Source: CAVPDA01 sp963702495 (GTDB taxonomy: Bacteria; Pseudomonadota; Gammaproteobacteria; Burkholderiales; Rhodocyclaceae). Taken from it: 64,000 bases of DNA. The stretch's first letter is position 1; the number at the start of each line of letters is the position of its first letter. Of the stretch, positions 32,117-41,656 are shown piece by piece. Made by a program: the position numbers and the translations under genes. The stretch covers positions 124,001 to 188,000 of the forward strand of contig CAVPDA010000003.1 in NCBI GenBank assembly GCA_963702495.1, written 5' to 3'. Below the pieces are notes generated by a model. That model was not told where the DNA came from, searched no databases, and saw only the letters and a list, made by a program, of their open reading frames with translations.

Positions 32117-33301
32117 CTAGTCCCCCAGCAACTCAGCCACCGGCTCGAGTTGGTCCACATGCTGAGCCACCACTTTCACGATGACCGTGATCGGAATGCT
32201 CAGCAGCATGCCCCAGATGCCCCACAGCCATGCCCAGAACAGCAGCGAAACGAACACCGCTGCCGTGTTCATCCTGGCGATCCTGCCCGTCATCCAGGTG
32301 GTGACGAAGGTCCCGACGACCGTGGCGATCGCCAGCGACGCCCCGGCGACCAGCAGCGCAGTCGATAGGGCGTCGAACTGCATGAAGGCCGCCATGCCGA
32401 CGCCGGCGGCGGTGACGGCGGGACCGAAGTACGGGATGAGATGGAGCAGGCCTGCGGCCACGGCCCAGGCGCCTGCATTCTCCAGACCGAGCCAGCGCAA
32501 TGCGATCCAGGTGAGCAGCACCACCAGCGCGTTGGTCGCCAAGAGCATGAACATGTAGCGCTGGATGGATTCGTTGATGTCATCGAGGATATGCACGGTG
32601 ATCTTTCTGTTCGACAGCGAGGGTCCCGCGAGTCGCACCAGCTTTCTCTTGTAGGTGTCGCCGGACAGCAGGAGAAAGAACGTCAGGAATAGCACCATGG
32701 CTGCCTGACCGACCAACCCTGCTGCTCCCATGGAACCCGCCCACAGGAAGTTGCCGAGTTTGAAGCCAGGGGGGTCGATGACGACGCGCGTCGCCGGTTG
32801 TCTGGGCGTCGAAGCGGTACCTGCCGCCTGGCTCGTCGCCTTCTCGATCTCGCTCGCAGCGGTTTGCACCTTCTGTATGGTACTGGTCTGGCCCTTGCGC
32901 AGACTGGCGAGGCCGGCCGAAATCTTACTCACCGCTTCGGGCAACTGATCGAGTATGGTCTGCATCTGCCCGCGCAACGAGTACGTCCCCAGGACAAGCG
33001 CGCACACGACGCCCACCATCACGATACTGCTACCCACCACGCGCGGGATACGGATCCGCTCGAGCCAAACGACGAGGGGGTTCAGGGTGTAGGAAAAGAG
33101 GATCCCGAGCAACAGGGAAATGACAAAGCTCTGCGCCCATTCCAACGCGAAGACCACCGCGACCGTAGCGAGGATGCTCAGCGCCCAGTCCCGCCCTGCC
33201 CCGGCCATTCGGACTGTGGGCATCGCGGCAGCCGAGTCAGGACCTGCAGCAGGCTGATTGTCTGCCGGAGCTTTTGAATCAGGAGCTTCGATCGCTGTCA
33301 T
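32117..33301 (-). CDS. AI-2E/PerM family transporter
   Basis: About 394 residues with eight or so hydrophobic segments. Typical elements are FALEWAQSFVISLLLGILFS, the cytoplasmic or periplasmic middle (LRGQMQTILDQLPEAVSKIS), and the C-terminal membrane group ending LWGIWGMLLSIPITVIVKVV. The family includes the autoinducer-2 exporter TqsA and PerM-like permeases; the substrate here is unknown. The stop lies 62 bases before the glucan-synthase start, so the two may form an operon. The hydrophilic N-terminal 45 residues are longer than usual. Confidence 0.88.
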   Translation of the reverse strand: MTAIEAPDSKAPADNQPAAGPDSAAAMPTVRMAGAGRDWALSILATVAVVFALEWAQSFVISLLLGILFSYTLNPLVVWLERIRIPRVVGSSIVMVGVVCALVLGTYSLRGQMQTILDQLPEAVSKISAGLASLRKGQTSTIQKVQTAASEIEKATSQAAGTASTPRQPATRVVIDPPGFKLGNFLWAGSMGAAGLVGQAAMVLFLTFFLLLSGDTYKRKLVRLAGPSLSNRKITVHILDDINESIQRYMFMLLATNALVVLLTWIALRWLGLENAGAWAVAAGLLHLIPYFGPAVTAAGVGMAAFMQFDALSTALLVAGASLAIATVVGTFVTTWMTGRIARMNTAAVFVSLLFWAWLWGIWGMLLSIPITVIVKVVAQHVDQLEPVAELLGD

Positions 33302-33868
33302 CGCGCCCGCCCGACGATGGCGGCCGAGATCCCGAGTAAGCCGGCTGCGTACGTCGCCAATGCGTCGTTGTGGGGTACGCGGTCATTATTCAGCAAGGCG
33401 GCTCCAGATTGGTTGCCAGGCGGCAGCGACCCTCCCAGAGGCCATTCACTCTGGAGGGAAAGCGGGCGGCCAGAAAGTCGCGCCGCCCGGCGGCTCCGCC
33501 ACGACCATCTGCTCACGCTGCTTCGGCCCGGCACAAGCGGCCCTTCAAAGCCACGACCGATTCCCGGCATACGCTATCGGTCGCGACGAACCGCCTGGCT
33601 CTATGGGGCGGTGTGCCGGATCTGTCCGGCTCCAATGATCCATTCCGCAACCAGAGTCGTCGCCGCTCGACGCTCGGCAGCATGAAACGATCCTCCATCT
33701 ACGAGGCTTGGCTCGCGCATCGCGGGCGGAAACCGGCGGCAAACGGCACGCGGCCGGTTTCCGACGAGAAGATAGGGGCGTCCTTCATCGTCACATCGAC
33801 GCCGGCCGCCCAGTCCTTCCAGGCCACGCCTTTCTCTGATCAGGCACCCGAAGGTGGGAATCGCCTGT
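33302..33868. other. Intergenic stretch
   Basis: No supported gene. A plus-strand frame at 33682-33876 (MKRSSIYEAWLAHRGRKPA) is weak and lacks a family. The stretch likely carries the promoter of the transporter and glucan-synthase genes. Confidence 0.35.
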
Positions 33869-34156
33869 TCACTTGAAGCGCGCCGCTACCTTCTCCATCG
33901 CCTTGCTCATTTCGTCCCAGGCCTTTTCCGCTCCGTCCTTCATATCTTCCCAAGCGTTCTCGCCGCGTTTGCCCATCTCCACGAGCATCTGATGCGCCGT
34001 CTTCCGCTTGCTCTTGAGGCTCTCCAGATCGTTCTCGTAGTTGATCCGGGCATCCGCCGTCGCCTTTTGGGCTTTCGCGATCAACTGATCGAGCTTTGCA
34101 TCCCATTCCTTGAGTTGCGCCTCCAGCTTTTTCTGGTATGCCTCTTTCGTCGCCAT
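33869..34156 (-). CDS. Small coiled-coil stress protein
   Basis: A 95-residue charged helical protein: ATKEAYQKKLEAQLKEWDAK, LDQLIAKAQKATADARINYE, then EDMKDGAEKAWDEMSKAMEK. Heptad-like spacing suggests a single long coiled coil. Similar short proteins are linked to general stress in Proteobacteria; the function is unknown. The ATG at 34156 has AAGGGAG upstream, and the preceding residues are not protein-like. Confidence 0.75.
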   Translation of the reverse strand: MATKEAYQKKLEAQLKEWDAKLDQLIAKAQKATADARINYENDLESLKSKRKTAHQMLVEMGKRGENAWEDMKDGAEKAWDEMSKAMEKVAARFK

Positions 34157-34403
34157 GACTACTCCCTTCTTTCTATTTCGTGATGCTGTCTTTCCGAAGC
34201 GCTCACAATCAGCATGCGGACCAAGTCCCGTGCCGGCGCTGCGCCACTTTCGCCGCAAGACGCCCGTTGGTGGATCTCATCGGTGCGTGCGGCGGAACCA
34301 CTTGCGAAATCGCTAAGCGGCCCTTACGAAGAATCAAATGGGGCTCACCGCGGCCACGCCCGGACGCGAAGTCCGGCAGTAGTGGCCCGCGGTCCGCCAT
34401 CCC

Positions 34404-34718
34404 TTACTTGATCCGCATGTCGTTCTTGACGGATTTCACGCCGCCGACGCCCCGTGCCACCTCGACCGCCTTGTTCGCCGCCGCCTGCGAGCCGACGAAG
34501 CCGCTCAGTTGAACCGCGCCTTTGAAGGTCTCGACGTTGATCTCCGCGACCTTCAGATCAGGTTCATTGAGTATGGCCGCCTTCACCTTGGTGGTAATGA
34601 CGCTGTCGTCAACGTACTCGCCGGTCCCCTCCTGCTTCGACGTGGATGCGCAACCCACGGCGGACACCAGCGTAACGGCGAGAAACAGTGCAGAAAGATA
34701 CTTGCCAAGTTGTCTCAT
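34404..34718 (-). CDS. BON-domain lipoprotein (OsmY-like)
   Basis: The signal peptide ends in a lipobox (LVSAVGCAST), so the protein is anchored to a membrane. One BON domain follows: YVDDSVITTKVKAAILNEPD, INVETFKGAVQLSGFV, ARGVGGVKSVKNDMRIK. BON domains bind phospholipid and stabilise the envelope under osmotic stress. Two broken BON copies lie at 38440-38616 and 47996-48196, suggesting local duplication and decay. Confidence 0.9.
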   Translation of the reverse strand: MRQLGKYLSALFLAVTLVSAVGCASTSKQEGTGEYVDDSVITTKVKAAILNEPDLKVAEINVETFKGAVQLSGFVGSQAAANKAVEVARGVGGVKSVKNDMRIK

Positions 34719-34901
34719 GATTGACTCTCCAGTTGTGAGTAGAACAGGACTTGCTGATTCCAGCTCGTTATCGAAAAGCTGCTACCTTAAGCTGGGTCAT
34801 CCGCCTTTCGACGAATCGACGCTGCGCCGACAGGATGGCACGGGTGTCGCAATGGAGCCGGTCCCGCCCATCCCGCTCATGTTGGGCCTCTTTCCGCCAG
34901 T

Positions 34902-35156
34902 CTAACGAAGACCGCGCGAGATGGCGTGGTACACCACCAGCAGCAGGGCCGCACCGACGACCGCCACCAGCAGGCTGTAGAGGTTGAATCCGCCAACACC
35001 CGCCATCCCGAAGGTGGTGAAGAGCCAGCCTCCGACGACTGCGCCGACGATGCCGAGAACGATGTCCATCACGACACCCTGGCCCGTCCCGCTGACGATC
35101 TTGCTTGCGATGAACCCGGCGATGAGTCCGAGTACGATCCATGCTAATAGCGACAT
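34902..35156 (-). CDS. GlsB/YeaQ/YmgE family membrane protein
   Basis: An 84-residue protein with three hydrophobic helices rich in glycine: LLAWIVLGLIAGFIASKIV, GVVMDIVLGIVGAVVGGWLF and LYSLLVAVVGAALLLVVYHA. This is the transglycosylase-associated (GlsB/YeaQ) family, induced by general stress; the biochemical role is not known. ATG 35156 has GAGGC upstream; in-frame residues before it are Arg/Gln-rich and unlikely to be coding. Confidence 0.9.
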   Translation of the reverse strand: MSLLAWIVLGLIAGFIASKIVSGTGQGVVMDIVLGIVGAVVGGWLFTTFGMAGVGGFNLYSLLVAVVGAALLLVVYHAISRGLR

Positions 35157-35671
35157 GATTGCCTCCTGTATCTGTGGCTGTCGGACGCCAGCTCTTGCCG
35201 TACGACGCGGCGGGAGCCGCAAGCGCTGCTGCACTTCCTTGCCCCGTTCGCGACCATGTCCGCCATGGGAACGTATCGGGTCATAACCGCACTTTCCGCG
35301 TCAATGAGCATTGTCAAAGGCGGCGGACGTTTCGCGGGAACTTTCGAGGCATGTTTCTTCGCCCCTAGCACGGCGAAGATCCGCCGCCGTAGGACCGGGA
35401 ATTCTCCGGTTTCCGCTCGGACACGCCGCAATCGGTACACCAGGCCTGCACGGCCGCGTTGCCAGGTCCGTTACATTTCGAACAAGGCCGCCGGCGCACT
35501 CATCCGAACAGAAGGCCCGGCCGCGCAGCGCGTACGCCGTGTCGAAACATCGAGTGCAGGATAGTCACAAAGCCAGGTGCGGTCGGTTCGGTGGCGCACA
35601 TAGTGAAGGGCGAGTACCTCCCCTCGCGACATCGCGCAGGCATGAGCCGGGACATTCGTCACGCGGATGCC
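35157..35671. other. Intergenic stretch
   Basis: No supported gene on either strand; short open frames here lack protein-like sequence or start signals. Confidence 0.35.
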
Positions 35672-36107
35672 TTAGTGGTCACGACCATGGCCATGATCGT
35701 CGCCGTGGCGGTCGTTCTGGTCCCCGCGATGATCATTCCCCTGCTCGTCATGGCGGTCATCCCGGCGATCACGATGATGCTCCTGGTAACGCGGAACGTA
35801 CTCGCGCTCGTACCAGTTGTCCTTCACGAAGTAGAACCCGCTCGCCGCAGGCATCGTATTCGCGGCAGTGCTTCCTCCAATGCTTGGCGTGTCCCGGAGG
35901 CACGCGCAGGTAAACCGGTGGACGATCCACCGGCATCCGTTCGACCACAATGGGCCGGCGATAGATGACCTGCGGTTGCGGATACCCGCCGATGTCAAGC
36001 CGTCCATAGAAGCCGGGTTGGCCGATGCTGACGGAAACACCGACATCGGTCGCGAGCGCCGGAACGGTGGCAGCGGCCAGCGCCGCTGCGAATAGCAGAC
36101 GTTTCAT
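35672..36107 (-). CDS. Exported Tyr/Pro- and His/Asp-rich protein, one frameshift
   Basis: Signal peptide MKRLLFAAALAAATVPALAT, then GVSVSIGQPGFYGRLDIGGY, PQPQVIYRRPIVVERMPV, and VPPGHAKHWRKHCREYDACG. After a one-base insertion near 35834 the frame continues YFVKDNWYEREYVPRYQEHH and ends in a His/Asp/Arg-rich tail that could bind metal. This is a recognisable family of small periplasmic proteins of unknown function in Betaproteobacteria. The two-cysteine segment is conserved in the family. GGGAGATCC precedes the ATG. Confidence 0.75.
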
Positions 36108-36354
36108 ACTGGATCTCCCGATGTTCGCAATCGTGCTCCACGCGCATGTCCGTCGACACGATGACGGCTGCGACAATCAGCTTCGAATGCTTCCTGATGG
36201 TTCCGTCGATTCGGCTTACGTGAGCGACTCACGTCAGTGCGAGCCCTTCGCCACACTTGATCCGCTTCTGCCGGAAAGCATCGGGACGTTATACGAACCC
36301 CCATCCCGCTTCGATCGAGGCGGGGACGCCAAATGTCGATGCTACCCAGCCAGG

Positions 36355-36546
36355 TCAAGACAAGTGCGGAGAGATGGCGGGCGTTGCCAGCCTTCCGCCT
36401 TCTTCCTCCCAGTCCGCCAGTGTTGCCGCCTGCGGCCGCTTCGCCGACTTGCGAAGCCCATAGGCAAGACGCAAGTCGAACCCGGCGGCGTTCGGAGTGG
36501 CCCCAGTGTGCGAAGGCGGCGGAATATAGCGCTTGTACGTAGCCAT
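36355..36546 (-). CDS. Small hypothetical protein
   Basis: A 63-residue frame beginning MATYKRYIPPPSHTGATPNA with an AAGGA 6-10 bases upstream. No signal peptide, membrane segment or known domain. It lies in the small-protein stress cluster on the same strand as its neighbours. Confidence 0.45.
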   Translation of the reverse strand: MATYKRYIPPPSHTGATPNAAGFDLRLAYGLRKSAKRPQAATLADWEEEGGRLATPAISPHLS

Positions 36547-36677
36547 GAAGTGGTCCTTTGCGACTAGGGTGACTGAGCAGCGGAGCAGGTCCTCGGATTC
36601 CTCCGCTGGCATCTGCCTGCCTTGCTTGCCGACGGCGCTGTCGGTCGCTGCGCATTGCTTCACGCAGCGTGGTCGGA

Positions 36678-36902
36678 TCAGGCCGACGCCTTCGGACGGT
36701 AGTCCTTGTTGCGCTTCTCGAACAGCCTGATCTGCTTCTCGGCTTCGTCCTTCGTGATCCCGTAGGCCTCCTGGAGCTTGCCCGACAACTCGACGCGCTT
36801 GCCGGCAATCACCTCGAGGTGATCCTCGGTGAGATCGCCCCAACGTGCTTTCACCTTGCCCTTGAATTGCTTCCAGTTGCCCTCAACGATATCCCAGTTC
36901 AT
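36678..36902 (-). CDS. CsbD family stress protein
   Basis: A 74-residue protein with the CsbD pattern: MNWDIVEGNWKQFKGKVKAR, WGDLTEDHLEVIAGKRVELS, GKLQEAYGITKDEAEKQI. CsbD proteins are soluble, Gln/Lys-rich and induced by general stress; their mechanism is unknown. AAGGAG lies 7-12 bases upstream of the ATG at 36902. Confidence 0.92.
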   Translation of the reverse strand: MNWDIVEGNWKQFKGKVKARWGDLTEDHLEVIAGKRVELSGKLQEAYGITKDEAEKQIRLFEKRNKDYRPKASA

Positions 36903-37143
36903 ATCAAACTCCTTCCGTTCGGCACCCGATGGGCGGAATTGCCGACCGAGCATTCATTGTCGCAATCGGACTGTCGCCAGTGGCCCACCCTGCGCAGCGG
37001 CAGGCTCTGCAGGGGACGCGGTGGCGCGAGCGCGCACTGAATGGATCGAAAGCCCCGATGCAAGTGCGAGCTTAATCGTAGGCTCGGGCGCTGTCGGTGC
37101 GGTGCCGTACGTGGGACCGCATCCGGCCGCCGCATCGCGCGGA

Positions 37144-37464
37144 TCAGCGGCGGCTGAGAACGAAGCCGATGACCAGTCCGGCCGCTGCCGCAACCCCGAG
37201 AACCTTCCAGGGGTTCTCTCTTATGTACTCATGGGTGGTGTCTGCGGCGTCCTTGGCCGTCCCCGTGAGCGCGATCCGCGCATCGTCGAGTCTGGATCTC
37301 GCCTCGCCCAGCCTCGCTTCGACCTTGGTGCGCGCCGCGGCAAATTGATCGACACTGGAATTGGCCAATTCCTTCAGCAGGTCGTCGCTGTCGGCGACTA
37401 CAACCCTGAGATCTCTCACGAGCTTATCCTTCGTGCCTTCGATTGCGGTCAGTTCGGTAGTCAT
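37144..37464 (-). CDS. DUF883 (ElaB/YqjD-like) membrane-anchored protein
   Basis: About 106 residues: an amphipathic helical region (TKDKLVRDLRVVVADSDDLL, LGEARSRLDDARIALTG) and a C-terminal anchor (ENPWKVLGVAAAAGLVIGF followed by VLSRR). In E. coli, relatives are tail-anchored inner-membrane proteins that bind ribosomes in stationary phase. Two ATGs stand in tandem after AGGAGG; the second (37464) has the better spacing. Confidence 0.88.
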   Translation of the reverse strand: MTTELTAIEGTKDKLVRDLRVVVADSDDLLKELANSSVDQFAAARTKVEARLGEARSRLDDARIALTGTAKDAADTTHEYIRENPWKVLGVAAAAGLVIGFVLSRR

Positions 37465-38126
37465 CATGCCTCCTGGTGCGAGTGAATTGGCGCGTGGACA
37501 AGCGCGGTCGGGATTGCGTCCGCATTCGCCATGGGCGAGAAATGGACTTGCAACTCCCATTCAATACGAATGTCAATGCCGACGGATGGCCGTACATCCA
37601 AGCACAGGCGCTCCTCTGCTGCGCATGGTGTGCCTAATCGCACGCGCAGTCCGTGCGACGCCATACACATGGCGCTCGCATTCTTTCAATGTCGGCAGAA
37701 ATGTCTTTCTGCACAGTCGCCGCAAAGCGATCGGATTCGGGCAACCGTGGACCGCACAATGGACCCCGTAGTCCGCGCGCAGCGCGAGTTCCCGGCCAGC
37801 CCGGGTCGCGCTGGCGCCGCGCTGCCGCCGCAGGTCTGGGCGCGACGACCTGCCCTTGTCTGCGCCGTGCAGAATCCGCACTCCGCGTGCGGTGTCGTAC
37901 AGACGATTACCCTCGTGCGAGTAGCATTACGAGCAAGGACATGGCGATGACTGCCGCAGCCGGGGGTTGCCGCCCTGCGGTCTTGCAAAGGAGCACCGCC
38001 TCGAACGAGCAACTGGTGAAAAATTGGAGGACCGGTGCCGGCGCGCCGGGGAAAGCCGCACTGACGCGCTGCGAGGGTTGTTTCGGACGAAGCGCTGCTA
38101 GTGAAGTTACTGTTAGGAGACATGAA
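37465..38126. other. Gene-poor stretch between divergent small genes
   Basis: No supported gene in 660 bases; open frames on both strands are Arg/Ala-rich and lack ribosome-binding sites. It separates the minus-strand and plus-strand halves of the stress cluster. Confidence 0.35.
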
Positions 38127-38285
38127 ATGACATTGGGAACCATTCTGCTGATTATTGTGATTCTACTGCTGATCGGTGTGATTCCAAGCTGGCCCCACAG
38201 CCGGGGATGGGGTTACGGTCCCAGCGGTGGTCTAGGACTGGTGTTGTTGATCCTCATCGTTCTGTGGCTGATGGGCAAGATATAG
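38127..38285 (+). CDS. DUF3309 family small membrane protein
   Basis: A 52-residue protein: LGTILLIIVILLLIGVIPSW, then HSRGWGYGPSGGLGLVLLIL, then VLWLMGKI. Two short membrane helices joined by a Gly/Trp-rich turn define DUF3309. Function unknown. TTAGGAGA lies 5-12 bases upstream. It is often found beside CsbD and DUF1328 genes, as here. Confidence 0.85.
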   Translation: MTLGTILLIIVILLLIGVIPSWPHSRGWGYGPSGGLGLVLLILIVLWLMGKI

Positions 38286-38439
38286 CGCGTTGCCCCGATG
38301 TTGCGTTCCTGTCGGCGCCCTACGGCCAGCGCAATTGCGCCAAAAGAGGAAGGGGCAGGACAACTTCCTCGACACGGCCCTGACTACGAGCGTCATGGGG
38401 CGGCCCTTAATGAGCCCTCCGTGAAGTATTCCCGGGACC

Positions 38440-38616
38440 GACGGCAAAACCACCAACGGCGGGGTGCCACTGAGCGGATTCGTGACTACCCAGGCCGACA
38501 TCAACAAGTCTGTCGCGTTTGCATGGGGCGTCACAGCCGTGAAATCGGTCAAGCTTGGCATGCGCGGCAACGGACAGCAGATCGGCCCTGAGGCGTGGCA
38601 ACGCCCGGTTAACTGA
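38440..38616 (+). pseudogene. BON-domain fragment
   Basis: The frame reads GGVPLSGFVTTQADINKSVA and FAWGVTAVKSVKLGMRG, matching the C-terminal half of the BON domain of the intact gene at 34404. No signal peptide or N-terminal half is found upstream in this frame, so it is a remnant, in inverted orientation to the intact copy. Confidence 0.65.
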
Positions 38617-38637
38617 CGGTCAATGAAAGGAATGGAA

Positions 38638-38802
38638 ATGCTGAACTATGCGGCCGTATTTCTGGTGATCGCGCTGGTCGCGGCGCTGCTGGGCTTTACC
38701 GGCATCGCGGCCGGTGCCGTCGAGATCGCGAAGATCCTGTTCTTCGTCTTTATTCTGCTGTTTGTCGCCTCGCTTATCGTGGGACTGATACGTCGTAAGT
38801 GA
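38638..38802 (+). CDS. DUF1328 (YtjA-like) small membrane protein
   Basis: A 54-residue protein with two membrane helices: YAAVFLVIALVAALLGFTGI and AKILFFVFILLFVASLIVGL, ending in RRK. This matches the DUF1328/YtjA family, widespread and stress-associated, of unknown function. AAAGGAATGG precedes the ATG. Confidence 0.9.
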   Translation: MLNYAAVFLVIALVAALLGFTGIAAGAVEIAKILFFVFILLFVASLIVGLIRRK

Positions 38803-39070
38803 CAACGGCGGCGTGAGGACTCTCGCCGAATTCATTTGCAGCGATGGGATGGGCCTCCCGCGGCCAATGGCATCGCATCCACATGACCACCCCTCGGGCG
38901 CCGAGGCCGTCGATTCGCTTGCCCCGGCATCGTTCGTGCACGTACGCGAACGCACAGAATTCCTCCCGCCGTTGCGGATAATCACTTTACCGACCAGGGT
39001 CGGTTGGCCCGGCCGGCAGGCTGGGCACCGCGACGCAACAGCAATCGAAATGTCATAGGAGCAGCGGCAT

Positions 39071-39598
39071 ATGAATCGGATCTTCGGCATTGAAAGCAAG
39101 ATGTTCGCCCAGCGCTTTGCGGCTATTCTCCTTTGCTCTGCATCGCTCGTTTCGTTCGCGAGCGCCAGCAGCGATGCAATCGTCCAGACTTCCGGCGGCG
39201 TGACTTATGTTTCCGGCGGCGTCGGAAAGGAGTCGATCGACCGGCTCAGTTCGCTCGCCCGGGATTTCAATCTCAAACTCGTATTCGCCATGAAGTCCGG
39301 CGCCTACGTGAGCGGCGTCAGGGTCGCCATTGCCGACTCGGCAGGAAAAATGCTTCTGGATACCACGTCCGAAGGGCCGTGGTTCTTGGCCAAATTACCG
39401 GCGGGCAACTATCAGGTCGTCGCAAACTTTGAAGGCACCGCACTGAAGAAGCAAGTTGCGATCGGCGCAGCAAGACTCAGGACCGTCGATTTTCGGTGGA
39501 CTTCCGCGTCGGGGCGGGACGCCGTATCCGGCGCCCCGCGCAATTCCGAGCGCGCGCTCAACGCGGCCTCGGTCGGAGCGGAAAGCCTTGAACGCTAG
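39071..39598 (+). CDS. Exported protein with carboxypeptidase-regulatory-like domain
   Basis: About 175 residues with a signal peptide (FAAILLCSASLVSFASA). The mature domain includes GGVTYVSGGVGKESIDRLSS, LVFAMKSGAYVSGVRVAIAD and WFLAKLPAGNYQVVANFEG, the beta-sandwich pattern of CarboxypepD_reg-like domains. A polar tail follows. Such proteins are periplasmic or surface-bound and of unknown function. GGAG upstream supports the ATG at 39071. Confidence 0.75.
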   Translation: MNRIFGIESKMFAQRFAAILLCSASLVSFASASSDAIVQTSGGVTYVSGGVGKESIDRLSSLARDFNLKLVFAMKSGAYVSGVRVAIADSAGKMLLDTTSEGPWFLAKLPAGNYQVVANFEGTALKKQVAIGAARLRTVDFRWTSASGRDAVSGAPRNSERALNAASVGAESLER

Positions 39599-39602
39599 AG
39601 CC

Positions 39603-39902
39603 TTGCGGCGCGAAACGCGACGCTTTCGCGGAACAGGGGCGATCAGCGCGGAGAACGGCGGCCTCGGCTTTCGGCCGGCCTTCTTCGACGCGCTGACGAG
39701 CCGGGCCTATCTGTCGCGGTTTGCCGATGGCCGGCCTGCCCCTTGTCACGTGCTCGACGGTCTCCCGGACGAGATCGTGCTCTCGCGCAACTCTACCGGC
39801 GGCGTGAGCTCGCTGCGGCCCACAGTGATATCGGGTTTCCTGTTCGAGGGGCGCTTCTACAGCCGCGAGGACGCGGCTAGGAAGCTCTCCGAGTTGGGTT
39901 GA
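39603..39902 (+). CDS. Hypothetical protein
   Basis: The frame contains GFRPAFFDALTSRAYLSRFA, APCHVLDGLPDEIVLSRN and ISGFLFEGRFYSREDAARKL, which looks like real protein, about 99 residues. No ATG lies in a good place; TTG at 39603 is a tentative start just after the preceding stop. A missing start may reflect another small sequence error. Family not recognised. Confidence 0.5.
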   Translation: MRRETRRFRGTGAISAENGGLGFRPAFFDALTSRAYLSRFADGRPAPCHVLDGLPDEIVLSRNSTGGVSSLRPTVISGFLFEGRFYSREDAARKLSELG

Positions 39903-40048
39903 ACCGGCAGAATTCCCGATTGAAAAAACGCGATCCCTCGCTCCCTGCCCGCCTGAGAATCACGCCACGCAGCGCCAGAACCAGGTTGACCAAGAGCACT
40001 GTATCGGATGATGATCTCGCCGGACCCGCCGCGATTGGCCGGAGGTGG

Positions 40049-40792
40049 TCATTGGACGATGGCGGCAACGCCCTGACGATACCGCACGTCCGACAACAGG
40101 CGGCTCACTTCTTTCTTAACCACTGCGTAGCACTCGCAGGCGCGGGTTTCCAGTCCGGACCGATCCAGCACTGCGATGTGGCCGCGGCGGTAACTGATGA
40201 AGCCCGCGCGCTGCAATTGTCCGGCGGCCTCCGTAATGCCTTCCCGGCGCACGCCGAGCATGCTGGCGATCAATTCCTGCGTCATGACAAGCTCATTCGA
40301 AGGCAATCGATCCAGGGTAAACAATAGCCAGCGGCACAGTTGCTGCTCCACCGAATGGTGCCGGTTGCAGGCCGCGGTCTGGGACATCTGTGTCAGCAGC
40401 GCCTGGGTGTAGCGCAGCAACAAACGCTGCATCAAGCCGCCGCGATCGAATTCCTGCTTCAACAAGCGGCCCTCCAGTCGGTACGCATGGCCCGCCGTAT
40501 GCACCACGGCCGAACTTGGCGTGGTATCGCCTCCCATGAACAGCGAGACACCGACTACGCCCTCATTGCCAACCCCCGCGGATTCGGCCGATGCGCCGGA
40601 GTCCATGACATAGTGCAGCGATATGATGGCGGTGGTCGGGAAATAGGCGTGCTGCAACCGTCCGCCGGGTTCGTACAGCATTTCCCCGAGCGGCATCGGG
40701 ACCAATTCCAGATGCGCAGCCAAGCGCTCGAATTCCGCCGTCGGCAGGGCAGCGAGAAGGTGATTTTGACTCGGCCTATGGGGTGTCGACAT
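40049..40792 (-). CDS. Crp/Fnr family regulator (paralogue 1)
   Basis: About 247 residues. An N-terminal cyclic-nucleotide-binding-like fold (LELVPMPLGEMLYEPGGRLQ, YFPTTAIISLHYVM, GNEGVVGVSLFMGGD) and a C-terminal helix-turn-helix (NELVMTQELIASMLGVRREG, ITEAAGQLQRAGFISYRRG). No FNR-type cysteine cluster is present at the N-terminus, so the ligand is unknown. It is closely similar to the regulator at 50681. It follows a response regulator gene on the same strand with a gap of about 41 bases and may be co-transcribed. Confidence 0.88.
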   Translation of the reverse strand: MSTPHRPSQNHLLAALPTAEFERLAAHLELVPMPLGEMLYEPGGRLQHAYFPTTAIISLHYVMDSGASAESAGVGNEGVVGVSLFMGGDTTPSSAVVHTAGHAYRLEGRLLKQEFDRGGLMQRLLLRYTQALLTQMSQTAACNRHHSVEQQLCRWLLFTLDRLPSNELVMTQELIASMLGVRREGITEAAGQLQRAGFISYRRGHIAVLDRSGLETRACECYAVVKKEVSRLLSDVRYRQGVAAIVQ

Positions 40793-40833
40793 CGCTGACC
40801 GTCGCGTTCTTGTGATTTGGCTGTCGCGTTCTA

Positions 40834-41656
40834 TTACTTCCCGGTGAGTTCCACGCCGATTCCCCGGTAGCCGAGGAAGCGGCAGGAGCGGTCGAACATC
40901 GGCTCTCCGCTCACCTGAAATCTCTGTCCGGAGCCATCGGCATTGACGCGGCTGAAGATGAAATCGAGGAATGGCTGACGGGCGGCAATCTTCGCCTGCA
41001 GCACCTCCCGCTCCGCCTCGTTCCAGCCGGCGACCGGTACCACCGCCGGCATCTTCCGCCAATGCCCCGACGCGGATGCCCAGCATCTCGAGGACCGGGC
41101 CCGAAACCTTGGTGAAGTTCCCGGTCTGGTCCTGCTCCCAGTACCAGTCGGAGGCTAGTTCGGTCAGGCTTCGATAGCGGGCTTCGCTTTCGCGCAGTTC
41201 GGCGGTCCGTTCCTGTACCGTCTGCTCCAGCACCGCGTTGTAATCTTCGAGCTTCTTGTACAGCAACCGCACTTCCAGCATGTTGTGGATGCGTGTCTTG
41301 ACCTCGACCAGATCGAACGGTTTGCTGATGAAATCCTTCGCGCCGCTTTGCAGCGCGCGCAGCTTGTGGCCGGGTTGGGCGGTGAGCACGATGACTGGAA
41401 GGTAGCTGTCGGCGTCGTTCGTCTTGAGGCCTTCCATCACCTGAAATCCGTCCATGCCGGGCATCTGCAGGTCGAGCAGGATCAGGTCGTAGCGGTTCTT
41501 GCGATGCAGCGCGCAGACCTCCTGCGGATCCATCGTCGAGGCAACGCGAACGTATCCGGCCTCCCGCAGCAATTGCTCGAGAAGAGCGACATTGGCCTCC
41601 TGGTCGTCAACAATCAGGATGCTGGCGCTGAGAATGTCGGACTCGGCAAGGATCAT
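40834..41656 (-). CDS. Response regulator with PAS domain, one frameshift
   Basis: REC domain at residues 1-130: SASILIVDDQEANVALLEQL, phospho-acceptor Asp in LILLDLQMPGMDG, Lys in ISKPF. A coiled linker (LEDYNAVLEQTVQERTAELR) leads into a PAS domain (RYRSLTELASDWYWEQDQTG). A one-base insertion near 41062 moves the remainder to another frame: PVAGWNEAEREVLQAKIAAR, FDRSCRFLGYRGIGVELTGK. No output domain follows, so it probably acts through protein contact. Its start overlaps the stop of the hybrid kinase by 4 bases (ATGA), implying translational coupling. Confidence 0.8.

Noticed and set aside
29532..32120. Very long plus-strand open frame opposite the glucan synthase
   Set aside because: Antisense to conserved GT84 sequence and without any recognisable domain.
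33298..33570. Minus-strand frame upstream of the AI-2E family transporter
   Set aside because: Arg/Ser/Gly-rich; only the last 30 residues look protein-like, and there is no start or family.
40049..41656. A single protein joining a receiver/PAS part to a Crp-type regulator
   Set aside because: The fused reading arises only from the one-base insertion near 41062. The true PAS continuation is in another frame and ends at 40834, and the Crp gene has its own start at 40792.
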